The notes beneath the pieces are model-generated. The model was not told where the DNA came from. It saw only the letters and a list, made by a program, of their open reading frames with translations, and did not search any database. From Limnohabitans kasalickyi (lineage in GTDB: Bacteria; Pseudomonadota; Gammaproteobacteria; Burkholderiales; Burkholderiaceae_C), in contig OZ248407.1 in the NCBI GenBank assembly GCA_965234325.1, positions 1,674,001-1,738,000 of the forward strand: a stretch of DNA of 64,000 bases, written 5' to 3'. Below, piece after piece: positions 24,296-32,883 of this stretch (the first letter of the stretch is position 1; each line of letters begins with the position of its first letter). The translations under genes and the position numbers were made by a program.

Positions 24296-25054
24296 TCACC
24301 AACAATTGAGCCCGTTCCATGCTTGGTCGTATTTTTGCTCAGTGTTTTTCACTGAGAGAACCTTACTCAAACGATCATTAGCTTTGTCGCCAGCCCAAGT
24401 GAAATCCCAGGGGCCATCAAATCTCGGAACGTTTGTTGGGGATACAACATCTGCCCCACTCTCGTTGATAGAAGCAAAAGGATTTTTAAATAAATTAAAC
24501 ACCATTTTTTTATCTAGTTGTGCTTGCCTTGTTGCTAGCTCCTTGCAAGCCACATAGCGGCTGGGGTAAAACGCAATGTTCTTAAGAGATTTGCCAGAAT
24601 CATGGCTAATTAGAATAATCTGCTTTTGATACTCGGCAGCGACCAAAAATTTACCGCTCTCAGACTCAAACCAATCATTCCAAGCTTTGTAGGCTGTTTT
24701 ATCAGCGGCATCACCAGCAACTCGATCGAGCAGCGAATCCACCCTATCCTGAGAATTCACCTTCTTTAACTTAAGAATATCACCCTGATATTGGATCAAA
24801 GCCAAGCCTTTGCTTCTATCAATATTGACTGTGGCGTTATATTTAACTGAATCTTCATTTTTCAACAGCGTTCCATTGCCATACTCGCTGAATGAAAACG
24901 AGATGTAGTCGATGGATGATCCATCGTAATAATCCCATTTGTTATTCTTTAACTCAGTAGTTGGATTCCTGTATTGAACATTTTGATTCAACCCGCCACA
25001 CCCGCTGAAGCTCACAAAGAGAATAACAACCCCGAAAAATTTAATTAAATTCAT
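24296..25054 (-). CDS. hypothetical lipoprotein, AT-rich orphan
   Basis: I do not recognise this family. The 252-residue product has a short lipoprotein-type signal sequence ending at C19 (SFSGC), then a mixed, Lys/Asn/Ser-rich region without repeats or membrane spans. Its base composition is very different from the neighbours: rows starting at 24481 and 24841 are 28% and 37% G+C by hand count, against 60% at 25621. Codons favour AAT, AAA and TTT. This suggests recent acquisition. The 207-base spacer to the methyltransferase lipoprotein holds no other gene. Confidence 0.75.
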   Translation of the reverse strand: MNLIKFFGVVILFVSFSGCGGLNQNVQYRNPTTELKNNKWDYYDGSSIDYISFSFSEYGNGTLLKNEDSVKYNATVNIDRSKGLALIQYQGDILKLKKVNSQDRVDSLLDRVAGDAADKTAYKAWNDWFESESGKFLVAAEYQKQIILISHDSGKSLKNIAFYPSRYVACKELATRQAQLDKKMVFNLFKNPFASINESGADVVSPTNVPRFDGPWDFTWAGDKANDRLSKVLSVKNTEQKYDQAWNGLNCW

Positions 25055-25083
25055 TCCACAACACTTTCAAAGTCACCAATTAT

Positions 25084-26274
25084 TCACAACGCCTGCCCCA
25101 AACGCGCAATCCCCTCTTTGATCTTCTCCACATCCGCCGTCGCAAAACTCAAACGAATCGCTGATGTATCGGGGTCGTTGGCAAAAAAAGGTGCGCCGGG
25201 CACAAAAGCCACGCCTTTTTCGATCGCACGTTTGGCCAATTCAGCGCCATCTTTCACCCTGCCGCCTGCGCCGGTGAGGTTGGCCCAGAAGAACAAGCCG
25301 CCTTGCGGTTGCGTAAACGTCAAGGCATCGCCCAATTCACGCTTGAGTGCATCGCCCATAGCTTGGGCGCGCTCTGCGTAAACACTGCGCACATGCGCCA
25401 AGGTGGCAGGCATGCGGCCTGCTTTGAGGTAGTGCGCGGCAGTGGCTTGCGCAAAGGTGGAGGTGTGTGCATCACTGAATTGTTTGCACATGGTGGCGCG
25501 GGCCAAAAGCTCGGGCGGGGCAATCATCCAACCCACGCGCAGACCGGGTGACAACACTTTGCTGAGCGAACCGCAGTAAACCAACAAATCGCGACTGCCC
25601 GGCACTTGATCTCTCAAAGCGAGCAAGGAAGGTGGCGGTGCCTCCCCAAAGTACAAGTCGCCGTAAGGGTCGTCTTCGACCACCACAGTTTGGTATTTCA
25701 CCGCAAGCTCCAGAATGCGCAAACGGCGCTCTAGGCTCAGCGTGGCCCCGCTCGGGTTACCAAAGGTGGGGATGAGGTACACCAGCTTTGGTTTGTGCTG
25801 CACCATCAATTCTTCGAGCTTGTCCACTTGCACACCCTGCGCGTCAATGGGCACGCCCACCACTTGCGGGCCGTACAAACGGAAGCACTGAATGGTGGCC
25901 AAGAAAGTGGGGCCTTCGACCAAGGCCACATCGCCTGGGTCGAGCAAGGTTTTCGCAACCAGGTCAAGCGCTTGTTGGCTACCTGTCGTGACGATGAGGC
26001 CGTTGGCGTCTAACCCCTTCACGCCTTTACTGGCCATGAAAGCAGCCAGCTGTTCGCGCAGGGGGTTGTAGCCTTCAGTTGCGCCGTACTGCAAAGCAGC
26101 GCCTGGCTCTTCGGTCAAGGCGCGGCTGCTGGCCTCGCGAATGCCTTCCACGTCAAACATGGCGCTGTCGGGAAAGCCGCCCGCAAAGCTGATGATGCCG
26201 GGCTTGCCCAGGAGTTTGAACAGTTCACGAATGGCGGAAGTTTCAACGTTGTTGAGGCGGTCAGCAAATTGCAT
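25084..26274 (-). CDS. PLP-dependent aminotransferase (2-aminoadipate/MocR-like class I)
   Basis: The 396-residue fold-type I aminotransferase has the PLP lysine in 'GSLSKVLSPGLRVGWM'. 'VVEDDPYGDLYF' supplies the aspartate that contacts the pyridine nitrogen, and 'IPTFGNPSGATLSLERR' is a cofactor-binding stretch. It resembles LysN/2-aminoadipate aminotransferases and the aminotransferase domain of MocR proteins, but has no DNA-binding domain. Substrate unknown, probably an amino acid to 2-oxoglutarate. The ATG at 26274 is chosen. Its start codon is separated by 19 bases from that of nth on the other strand. Confidence 0.9.
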   Translation of the reverse strand: MQFADRLNNVETSAIRELFKLLGKPGIISFAGGFPDSAMFDVEGIREASSRALTEEPGAALQYGATEGYNPLREQLAAFMASKGVKGLDANGLIVTTGSQQALDLVAKTLLDPGDVALVEGPTFLATIQCFRLYGPQVVGVPIDAQGVQVDKLEELMVQHKPKLVYLIPTFGNPSGATLSLERRLRILELAVKYQTVVVEDDPYGDLYFGEAPPPSLLALRDQVPGSRDLLVYCGSLSKVLSPGLRVGWMIAPPELLARATMCKQFSDAHTSTFAQATAAHYLKAGRMPATLAHVRSVYAERAQAMGDALKRELGDALTFTQPQGGLFFWANLTGAGGRVKDGAELAKRAIEKGVAFVPGAPFFANDPDTSAIRLSFATADVEKIKEGIARLGQAL

Positions 26275-26293
26275 GGTGGGGAATAATGGTCGT

Positions 26294-26932
26294 ATGAAAA
26301 CACAGCACATTGAGCCTTTTTTTGCGACGCTGAAAGCAGCCAATCCGCAGCCCAATACCGAATTGGAATATACCAGCGTGTTCGAGTTACTCAGCGCGGT
26401 CTTGCTCAGTGCTCAAGCCACCGATGTGGGGGTGAACAAAGCCACGCGCAAGCTGTTTGCGGTGGCCAACACGCCGCAACAAATTTTGAATTTGGGCTTA
26501 GAGGGTCTGGAGGGTTACATCAAGACCATTGGTCTGTACCACAGCAAAGCCAAACACTTGATGGAAACCTGCCGCCTCTTGGTGGACCAGCACCACAGCG
26601 TGGTGCCGCGCACACGCGAAGCGCTGGAAGCCTTGCCGGGTGTAGGCCGAAAAACCGCCAACGTGGTGCTGAACGTGGCTTTTGGCGAACCTGCGATGGC
26701 GGTGGACACACACATTTTTCGCGTGGGCAACCGCACCGGTTTGGGGCCTGGCAAAACCCCTCTGGCCGTCGAGATGAAGTTGATTAAGCGCATTCCAGCC
26801 GCGTACTTGGTGGACGCACACCACTGGCTCATCTTGCATGGGCGTTATGTGTGCCAAGCCCGTAAGCCGCTGTGTTGGCAATGCAGCGTGTCAGACTATT
26901 GCAGCTTCAAACCCAAGACACCCAAGCCCTGA
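26294..26932 (+). CDS. nth: endonuclease III
   Basis: The 212-residue base-excision repair glycosylase/AP lyase removes oxidised pyrimidines. The helix-hairpin-helix 'LPGVGRKTANVVLNVAFG' precedes 'AVDTHIFRVGNRTG' with the catalytic Asp. The catalytic Lys is in the HhH motif region. The C-terminal 4Fe-4S loop C-x6-C-x2-C-x5-C (CQARKPLCWQCSVSDYC) is complete. ATG at 26294 matches the family length (211). Confidence 0.97.
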   Translation: MKTQHIEPFFATLKAANPQPNTELEYTSVFELLSAVLLSAQATDVGVNKATRKLFAVANTPQQILNLGLEGLEGYIKTIGLYHSKAKHLMETCRLLVDQHHSVVPRTREALEALPGVGRKTANVVLNVAFGEPAMAVDTHIFRVGNRTGLGPGKTPLAVEMKLIKRIPAAYLVDAHHWLILHGRYVCQARKPLCWQCSVSDYCSFKPKTPKP

Positions 26933-26944
26933 TCAGGTGCGCTC

Positions 26945-27466
26945 TTATTTGTGCATCCACGCCGCGTGCTTGGGTGCGCGCTTGGTCTGGCTCCACTCTT
27001 CGAGCATGTCCCATTTCACGGCGTCGAGCTTGTCATACATGTCGGGCGTGCCCACATCGCAGGCTAGTTCTAAGCGGTGACCGTTAGGGTCAAAGAAATA
27101 AATCGATTTGAAGATGGCGTGATCGGTGATGCCGAGCACCTCCACCCCACCCGCTTGCAGCCGCTCCTTGGCGGCCTCCAAAGTCGCCAAGCTGTCTACT
27201 TTGAAGGCGATGTGCTGCACCCACGCCGGTGTATTGAGGTCTCGCCCCATCGCAGGTGCGGTGGGCAATTCAAAAAATGCCAACACGTTGCCGTTGCCTG
27301 CGTCTAAAAACACATGCATATAAGGGTCAGGCGCTTTGGTGCTGGGCACCAGGTCCTCGGCAATGGCAAGCACGAAGTTCATGTTCAGGTGCTTGACATA
27401 CCACTCCACGGTTTCTTTGGCGTCCTTGCAGCGGTAAGCGACGTGGTGAATGCGGTCGATTTTCAT
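26945..27466 (-). CDS. VOC family (glyoxalase/extradiol dioxygenase fold) protein
   Basis: The 173-residue protein has a vicinal-oxygen-chelate fold. The N-terminal 'IDRIHHVAYRC' supplies the first metal His (H7/H8), 'WVQHIAFKV' the second and 'DPNGHRLELACDVGT' the Glu. It is therefore probably a metal-dependent lyase, isomerase or dioxygenase of one to two VOC modules. The exact reaction is unknown. It is the last gene of a three-gene unit with DUF2783 and the FAD hydroxylase, both separated by 16 bases, so ring cleavage or isomerisation of a hydroxylated product is a reasonable guess. Confidence 0.85.
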   Translation of the reverse strand: MKIDRIHHVAYRCKDAKETVEWYVKHLNMNFVLAIAEDLVPSTKAPDPYMHVFLDAGNGNVLAFFELPTAPAMGRDLNTPAWVQHIAFKVDSLATLEAAKERLQAGGVEVLGITDHAIFKSIYFFDPNGHRLELACDVGTPDMYDKLDAVKWDMLEEWSQTKRAPKHAAWMHK

Positions 27467-27482
27467 GGTCAGTCTCCAGTGA

Positions 27483-27725
27483 CTAGGTGGGATCTTGGGT
27501 GACATCAGCACGGGCCAAAGTCAAAGCTTCACGCAGCACCTGCATGTCGCCAACATGGTTGGCCAGCAGCAAGATGAGCTTGGCATTCACCAAGGCGCTC
27601 TGCGCGTCGCTGAGGTCGCGGTGGGTGTCGATCAAGGCTTGGTAAAAGTCATCGCCCGGTGTGAAGTCACGAAAGTAGCGTTTACCTGGCTCGTTGAAAT
27701 TCAGGGCTAAATTGAGGTGTTGCAT
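27483..27725 (-). CDS. DUF2783 domain-containing protein
   Basis: This 80-residue cytoplasmic protein without a signal peptide is mostly helical, with 'FYQALIDTHRDLSDAQSAL' and 'LANHVGDMQVLREALTLA'. It resembles DUF2783, a small family of unknown function that often sits next to FAD-dependent hydroxylases. It starts with ATG at 27725, 16 bases after the hydroxylase stop, and ends 16 bases before the VOC gene. A role as an accessory or regulatory subunit is guessed from position only. Confidence 0.68.
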   Translation of the reverse strand: MQHLNLALNFNEPGKRYFRDFTPGDDFYQALIDTHRDLSDAQSALVNAKLILLLANHVGDMQVLREALTLARADVTQDPT

Positions 27726-27741
27726 CGGTTCTGCCTTGTGC

Positions 27742-29403
27742 TCAAACATTGCAAGTGGCTTGGTTCAACGCTGCTTTGAGCCACGCGGAATTGAAACGTC
27801 GCGCACGCGCGCAGACGTGTTGATCGGGACGAATTAACCAGACGCTGCCTGGCTGCGCGTCGTAGCGTTTGGCAAACAAGCCTTGCGTGTCCAAATAGAC
27901 TGGCAAACCTTCGATCGCGCCTGTATGGCGACTGACCACGGCAGCATGCACAGGCACAGGCTCATCCGCGAGTGCCTTCAAGGCGTGACGTGTGGCGGCA
28001 TCAAGCTGGCCCACCTCGTCGACAAACACCAAGCACTGAAAACGGTGCCCCATTTGGTCTATCAGCCAAGCGTCTTGGCCGTTGACGTGAATGGGGGCGT
28101 CGTCCATCGGTGCGCCGGGCAACATGTTGCCCTCAAAGGCATCCACATCGGGGGTGTTCAGGGACGAGTCGGTGATGAAACTGGGCACCGACAAACGCCC
28201 CGAGTTGACCAATTTGCGCGCAAACGGGTGATGCCGCGCCAACGCCAAGGCCGCATCACGGAACACGCGGCTGGTGGCGGTTTTAGGCGTCAGGAAATCG
28301 GTCGAACGGGTGGAATTCAAAATGTTTTCATCGGCGGCAAAACCACGCTCGGTGTTGTAGGTGTCGAGCAAGGCTTGGGGTGCCAAACCACGCAGCACCA
28401 ATGCCAACTTCCACATCAAACCATCGGCGTCTTGAATGCCCGAGTTCGCGCCACGCGCACCAAAGGGCGACACCTGATGCGCCGCGTCACCCACAAACAG
28501 CAAGCGCTTGTGGCGAAAGTCTTTCATACGCCGGCACTGAAAGGTGTAGATGCTGACCCACTCCAACTCAAACGGGCGCTCGTCACCCAACATGGCTTGT
28601 AAACGCGGCAGCACACGCTCGGGCTTTTTCTCTTCTTCAGGATCGGCATCCCAACCCAGTTGAAAGTCGATGCGCCACACGTTGTCGGCTTGCTTGTGCA
28701 AGAGCACGCTTTGGCCGGGGTGAAACGGGGGGTCAAACCAAAACCAACGCTCGGCTGGAAACTCGGCCTTCATCACCACGTCGGCGATCAAGAAGCGGTC
28801 TTTGAACACATGGCCTTCGATGTCCAAGCCCAGCATGCGGCGCACAGGGCTGCGTGCGCCGTCGCCCACGACCAGCCAATCGGCCTCGATCTCAAACTCA
28901 CCGTCGGGTGACGACACGCACACGCACGCGTGGTCATTGTGCGAGGTGACGCCCACCACCTGGCATTTCCACCGAATGTCCACGCCCAGCTCTAAGGCGC
29001 GGTTGACCAAGGCTTCTTCCAAGTAGTACTGCTGCAGGTTGATCATGCCAGGGCGCTTGTGGCCAGGGTCGGGCACCAGATTGAATTGGTACACCTCCTC
29101 TTGCTGCCTGAACGTGCGCCCAATGTTCCAACTCACCCCTTTGTCGCACAAAGGCTGGCCCACGCCCAAACGGTCCAAGACCTCTAGCGTGCGTTTGGCG
29201 TAACACACGGCCCGCGAGCCCACCGACACCGAATCATCTTCGTCAAACAACAAGACATCCAAGCCTTGCAAACGTGCATCAATGGCCGCAGCCAAACCCA
29301 CAGGGCCACCACCAATGACGATCAGTGGCCGGCGTTGCGGTGGCTGCGCCATCAAGTCAGTGGGTGCAACGTAGTTGAATTTTGGATAGGTGTAAGAACC
29401 CAT
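27742..29403 (-). CDS. FAD-dependent aromatic hydroxylase (MhpA-like)
   Basis: The 553-residue class A flavoprotein monooxygenase has the N-terminal FAD dinucleotide-binding 'VIGGGPVGLAAAIDARL' (about residues 29-45). The DG motif is 'VVGDGARSPVRRML' and the GD motif 'LFVGDAAHQVSPFGARGANSG'. A thioredoxin-like C-terminal domain follows, as in phenol hydroxylase-type and MhpA enzymes. It would use NAD(P)H and O2 to hydroxylate an aromatic ring; the substrate is unknown. The ATG at 29403 has AGGAG upstream. It heads a three-gene operon (hydroxylase, DUF2783, VOC). Confidence 0.88.
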   Translation of the reverse strand: MGSYTYPKFNYVAPTDLMAQPPQRRPLIVIGGGPVGLAAAIDARLQGLDVLLFDEDDSVSVGSRAVCYAKRTLEVLDRLGVGQPLCDKGVSWNIGRTFRQQEEVYQFNLVPDPGHKRPGMINLQQYYLEEALVNRALELGVDIRWKCQVVGVTSHNDHACVCVSSPDGEFEIEADWLVVGDGARSPVRRMLGLDIEGHVFKDRFLIADVVMKAEFPAERWFWFDPPFHPGQSVLLHKQADNVWRIDFQLGWDADPEEEKKPERVLPRLQAMLGDERPFELEWVSIYTFQCRRMKDFRHKRLLFVGDAAHQVSPFGARGANSGIQDADGLMWKLALVLRGLAPQALLDTYNTERGFAADENILNSTRSTDFLTPKTATSRVFRDAALALARHHPFARKLVNSGRLSVPSFITDSSLNTPDVDAFEGNMLPGAPMDDAPIHVNGQDAWLIDQMGHRFQCLVFVDEVGQLDAATRHALKALADEPVPVHAAVVSRHTGAIEGLPVYLDTQGLFAKRYDAQPGSVWLIRPDQHVCARARRFNSAWLKAALNQATCNV

Positions 29404-29517
29404 GGCGCTTGTCTCCTGGTTGGGCGGCGCATTTTTAATGGGCAAAAGTTTAACATTGGTAAATTAGTTTCTCTAAACGAAACCCATCACACATCCCAAA
29501 AAATCCAATAGACGCAA

Positions 29518-29542
29518 AAAAGGCCACACGAAGTGGCCTTTT
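29518..29542 (-). terminator. intrinsic terminator of the itaconate-type operon
   Basis: AAAAGGCCAC pairs with GTGGCCTTTT around a 5-base loop. Read on the minus strand it follows the Bug-protein stop at 29562 by about 20 bases and ends in six T residues. It separates the operon from the downstream hydroxylase gene. Confidence 0.9.
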
Positions 29543-29561
29543 GTTGTGCGCGTGATTGAGC

Positions 29562-30551
29562 TCAGTCGGCGTAAATACCCGACTTGGCGATCACAGGGCC
29601 CCACTTCTTGATTTCAGCCTCTAAGTGCGTCTTCAAGCCTGCGGGGGTGACTTTGTCCATAGGAGGAACATCCGAGCTCAAATCTGCCAAACGTTGCTTG
29701 ACCGCTGGGTCTTGCAAAGCGGCACGCAGGGCCACGTTGATCTTGTCAATCACAGCAGCAGGCGTGTCTTTAGGTGCGTACATGCCGTGCCACACTTTGA
29801 CCTCAAAGCCCTTCAACCCTTGCTCGTCCAATGTGGGCACGTTAGGCAAGGCGCTCAAACGCTTAAGCGTGGTGACGCCATACACCTTGACGCGTGACTC
29901 TTTGATCAAGGGCACGGTTTGTGTGGTTTGGTCGCACAACAAATCCACTTGGCCACCCAGCAAATCGTTCATCGCGGGGCCGGTACCTTTGTAAGGAATG
30001 GTGTTGAGGTCGGTCTCCATGGCGCTCATGAACAGCAAGCCGCACAGGTGCGACACAGCGCCTAAACCGGCATTGGCCAAAGACACTTTGTCTTTGTTGG
30101 CTTTGACATAGGCTTGTAACTCAGCAAAGTTGTTAGCCGGAAAATCTTTGCGTGCCAGCATGGTCATGGGAACGTCAACCACTTGACCGATGTATTCAAA
30201 GTCTTTCAGTGGATCGAACGACAGCTTTTTGTACAAAGCAGGCGCGGTGGCCATGCCCATGTGGTGAATAAAAATGGTGTAACCGTTGGGTGCAGCACGC
30301 GCGACACGCGCTGCGGCAATGGTGCCACCAGCACCCACCGTGTTTTCAACCAACACGGTTTGCCCCAAAGACTTGCCCATGGGAATGGCGATCATGCGCG
30401 CCACCACATCCGTTGGGCCGCCCGCCGCAAAAGGCACGACCAAGGCAATGGGCTTGTCTGGGAATGCAGAGGTTTGGGCGCTTGCCACGCCGCTCAAAGT
30501 GCCGCACGCCACAGCGCAGGCCAATAGTAAAGTTTTCATTTGTTGTTTCAT
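29562..30551 (-). CDS. Bug/TctC-type periplasmic solute-binding protein (operon end)
   Basis: The 329-residue protein has a cleavable signal peptide (LLLACAVACGTLSGVASAQ) and the Bug-family landmarks 'KPIALVVPFAAGGPTDVVARM', 'IPYKGTGPAMNDLLGGQVDL' and 'NVPTLDEQGLKGFEVKVWHG'. Bug proteins are the extracytoplasmic receptors of tripartite tricarboxylate transporters and usually bind carboxylates. No TctA/TctB membrane subunits are in the window. The start is an ATG at 30551 with GGAG six bases upstream. It is the last gene of the itaconate-type operon, after an 80-base gap, so a C4-C6 dicarboxylate ligand is likely. Confidence 0.92.
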   Translation of the reverse strand: MKQQMKTLLLACAVACGTLSGVASAQTSAFPDKPIALVVPFAAGGPTDVVARMIAIPMGKSLGQTVLVENTVGAGGTIAAARVARAAPNGYTIFIHHMGMATAPALYKKLSFDPLKDFEYIGQVVDVPMTMLARKDFPANNFAELQAYVKANKDKVSLANAGLGAVSHLCGLLFMSAMETDLNTIPYKGTGPAMNDLLGGQVDLLCDQTTQTVPLIKESRVKVYGVTTLKRLSALPNVPTLDEQGLKGFEVKVWHGMYAPKDTPAAVIDKINVALRAALQDPAVKQRLADLSSDVPPMDKVTPAGLKTHLEAEIKKWGPVIAKSGIYAD

Positions 30552-30631
30552 GATGGTCTCCGTTTTTAAAATACTGACGAAGCATAAACGGCAAGCAAGG
30601 TTTGAGCGCGAATGCCTGATATGCAGCAATG

Positions 30632-31471
30632 TTATTGGTCCACCAAAATTTGACGCGCCAACCGCAAAACAGGGGGGTCCACCATCTTGCCATCCACACT
30701 GAAAGCACCACCTCCAGCGGCAGTTTCCGCGGCCAAAACACGGTGCGCCCAATCTCGCTGAAGCGCGGTAGGCATGAATGCGGCACGTACCGGTTGCAAC
30801 TGTGCAGGATGAATGCACAACTTTGCAAAAAATCCAAATCGTCGGCTGCGAGCGGCATCGGATTGCACCAAAGCCATGTCTTGTGTGCTGGTGCTCACGC
30901 CATCGATGGGTGGCGGCAAACCTGCACAGCGCGAAGCCAAGACCAGCTGAAAGCGCACAGGACCCAGCTCCGCCTCATCGGCCTCGCAGGCCATGCCCAA
31001 ATCGGCTTGCAAGTCCAAATGCCCCAAAGCCAAGCGTAGAACCTGTGGGGCTTGGGCGATGACATCGAGAGCGCGCACGGCTTGCGCAGTTTCGATCAAG
31101 GGGACGAGCTGCATCTGAACAGGACCACCTTTCGCCACGCGCTGGAGCTCTGCCACCGATTCGGCCTTGGGCACCATCACAGCACTCAAACCGTCGAGCG
31201 TGCCTAACCAAGCCAAATCAGCCGTCGCCTCGCTGCTGCTGAGGGCGTTGATGCGAATCAGCACCCGCGCGCGTTGCGTGCCGGTCCATGTTTGCCAAGC
31301 CTGAGTGATTGCATCGCGCGCTTTGGCTTTGTCAGACAAAGGCACCGCATCCTCAAGGTCCAAAATCACGGCATCCGCGCCACTTTGCAAGGCTTTGTCA
31401 AAGCGGTCTGGGCGATGGCCTGGCACAAATAGAAATGTGCAGGCGCGCGCTAAGGGATGAAGTTCAGTCAT
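30632..31471 (-). CDS. ccl: CitE-like lyase, probable (S)-citramalyl-CoA lyase
   Basis: The 279-residue HpcH/HpaI-family lyase has 'LFVPGHRPDRFDKAL' at the CoA-binding start and 'AVILDLEDAVPLSDKAKAR', which supplies acidic metal ligands. 'VPLIETAQAV' and 'HPAQLQPVRAAF' follow. In the P. aeruginosa itaconate locus the homologous enzyme splits citramalyl-CoA into acetyl-CoA and pyruvate. That role fits here because ich, ict and a PrpD-like gene precede it in the same order. The other family option, malyl-CoA or citrate lyase, is excluded only by context. Confidence 0.82.
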   Translation of the reverse strand: MTELHPLARACTFLFVPGHRPDRFDKALQSGADAVILDLEDAVPLSDKAKARDAITQAWQTWTGTQRARVLIRINALSSSEATADLAWLGTLDGLSAVMVPKAESVAELQRVAKGGPVQMQLVPLIETAQAVRALDVIAQAPQVLRLALGHLDLQADLGMACEADEAELGPVRFQLVLASRCAGLPPPIDGVSTSTQDMALVQSDAARSRRFGFFAKLCIHPAQLQPVRAAFMPTALQRDWAHRVLAAETAAGGGAFSVDGKMVDPPVLRLARQILVDQ

Positions 31472-31497
31472 AGCGGATAGCCAAAGTCAACACAGCC

Positions 31498-32883
31498 TCA
31501 AGCCTGCACGGGCATGACACGCGGGACGATCGGCCACTGCATGACTTGCCAAAGCTGCGCCACGGCAGCGGCCATCTCATCCGGCGCTGCGCCGCCGCTG
31601 TGGGCTGCTAGGCGCAGGGCCTTGGCCGTGATTTCGTCGCGGCTCAGCGTGTTGCCTGGGTCGCCCTTGGGCTCATCCACGCGCCCGTGCAACACGCGGC
31701 CGTCCGTCGTGTGCACGGTGACCTTGCCAATCCACCGCTGCGGGTAAGCGGTGTCCACTTCGTCGTCCAACACCATCTCCACTTTGTCGCGCAATGCTTG
31801 GGTGATGTCGTCTTTGAAATGCTGGTCAAACTCGCTCAACCCCGCATGCTCAAAGCGCGCCACCAAGGCCAACACCGTGCCCATGCTGAACTTGCTTTGG
31901 TGCACGGTGCTCGGGTTTGTGACAGGGCCCAACACGTCAATCGCCCCTTGGTGCACATGGGTGACCACGCGGGCCAAGTGAGCAATTTTGAGCTGGTGGT
32001 CTTGCATCACTTTCAGCAAGGCATCGGCCGCAGGATGCGTATGGCGGCACGAGGCGTGGTACTTGAACGAGGTTTCTGCCGTGGCCCAACGGGTGCCCAA
32101 GCCGTCGGTGAGTTTGCGCACATCGGCATCGCTGGACATGCCCGCAGCCATGCCTTGTGGACCTTCCAAAATTTGTGCCGCACCGGTGAAGTTGTCTTTG
32201 GCCAAATAAGCGGCCATCAAGCCGGCACCTGCAGCGTGGGCGGTGTGCAATTGTTTGGAGTCTGCTGCGGTACGCAAGAACTCCCACAAACCCGCAGACT
32301 GTGTGCCGGCCGATCCAAACGCGTGCTGCATCTGCGTGGCATTGAGCCCCAGCAAATGCCCCACAGCCGCAGCGGCTGCCAAGGTGCCCGCTGTCCCTGT
32401 GGTGTGAAACACGCGGTAATGCGAGCGTCCTAAAAACTCACCCACACGAATGCCCACCTCATAACCCGCCACGGCTGCGGTGATGAGTTGCGCACCCGTG
32501 GCCCCAATGGCTTGCGCGACAGCCAACACGGGCGAGAACACCACCGTGGCTGGGTGAAACACCGAGCCGTTGTGCACATCGTCTTGCTCGGCCACATGCG
32601 ATGCGGCGGCATTGGCCATCGCCGCCCAATAAGGGCTGGTGGTGCGGCGATTGGTCAACACCTCGCTGGGTCCGGATGCAGGCCCCATGCTCACCGCGAA
32701 TTTGGTCAAGGTTTCAACAGGTCGCGAGCCATGACCTGCAATGGCTGAGCCAAACCAATCGACCCACAGGTCTTCGGTTTTGCGCAACACATGCTCAGGA
32801 ATGTCAGCGGTCTTCAGGTTCGCAGCAAAGGCAGCGAGCGTGGCGGTGGCGCTAGAGGGCACGGTTGTGGAAATGGCACTCAT
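31498..32883 (-). CDS. MmgE/PrpD family protein
   Basis: The 461-residue protein belongs to the 2-methylcitrate dehydratase/cis-aconitate decarboxylase superfamily. 'EDLWVDWFGSAIAGHGSRPVE' near the N-terminus and 'HVAEQDDVHNGSVFHPATVV' in the first third are typical. The ATG overlaps the stop of the CoA-transferase gene by four bases, so it is translationally coupled. A PrpD-like gene occupies the same place in the P. aeruginosa itaconate locus, where its function is unclear. It may isomerise or dehydrate a C5/C6 acid and need not be a 2-methylcitrate dehydratase. Confidence 0.88.
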   Translation of the reverse strand: MSAISTTVPSSATATLAAFAANLKTADIPEHVLRKTEDLWVDWFGSAIAGHGSRPVETLTKFAVSMGPASGPSEVLTNRRTTSPYWAAMANAAASHVAEQDDVHNGSVFHPATVVFSPVLAVAQAIGATGAQLITAAVAGYEVGIRVGEFLGRSHYRVFHTTGTAGTLAAAAAVGHLLGLNATQMQHAFGSAGTQSAGLWEFLRTAADSKQLHTAHAAGAGLMAAYLAKDNFTGAAQILEGPQGMAAGMSSDADVRKLTDGLGTRWATAETSFKYHASCRHTHPAADALLKVMQDHQLKIAHLARVVTHVHQGAIDVLGPVTNPSTVHQSKFSMGTVLALVARFEHAGLSEFDQHFKDDITQALRDKVEMVLDDEVDTAYPQRWIGKVTVHTTDGRVLHGRVDEPKGDPGNTLSRDEITAKALRLAAHSGGAAPDEMAAAVAQLWQVMQWPIVPRVMPVQA

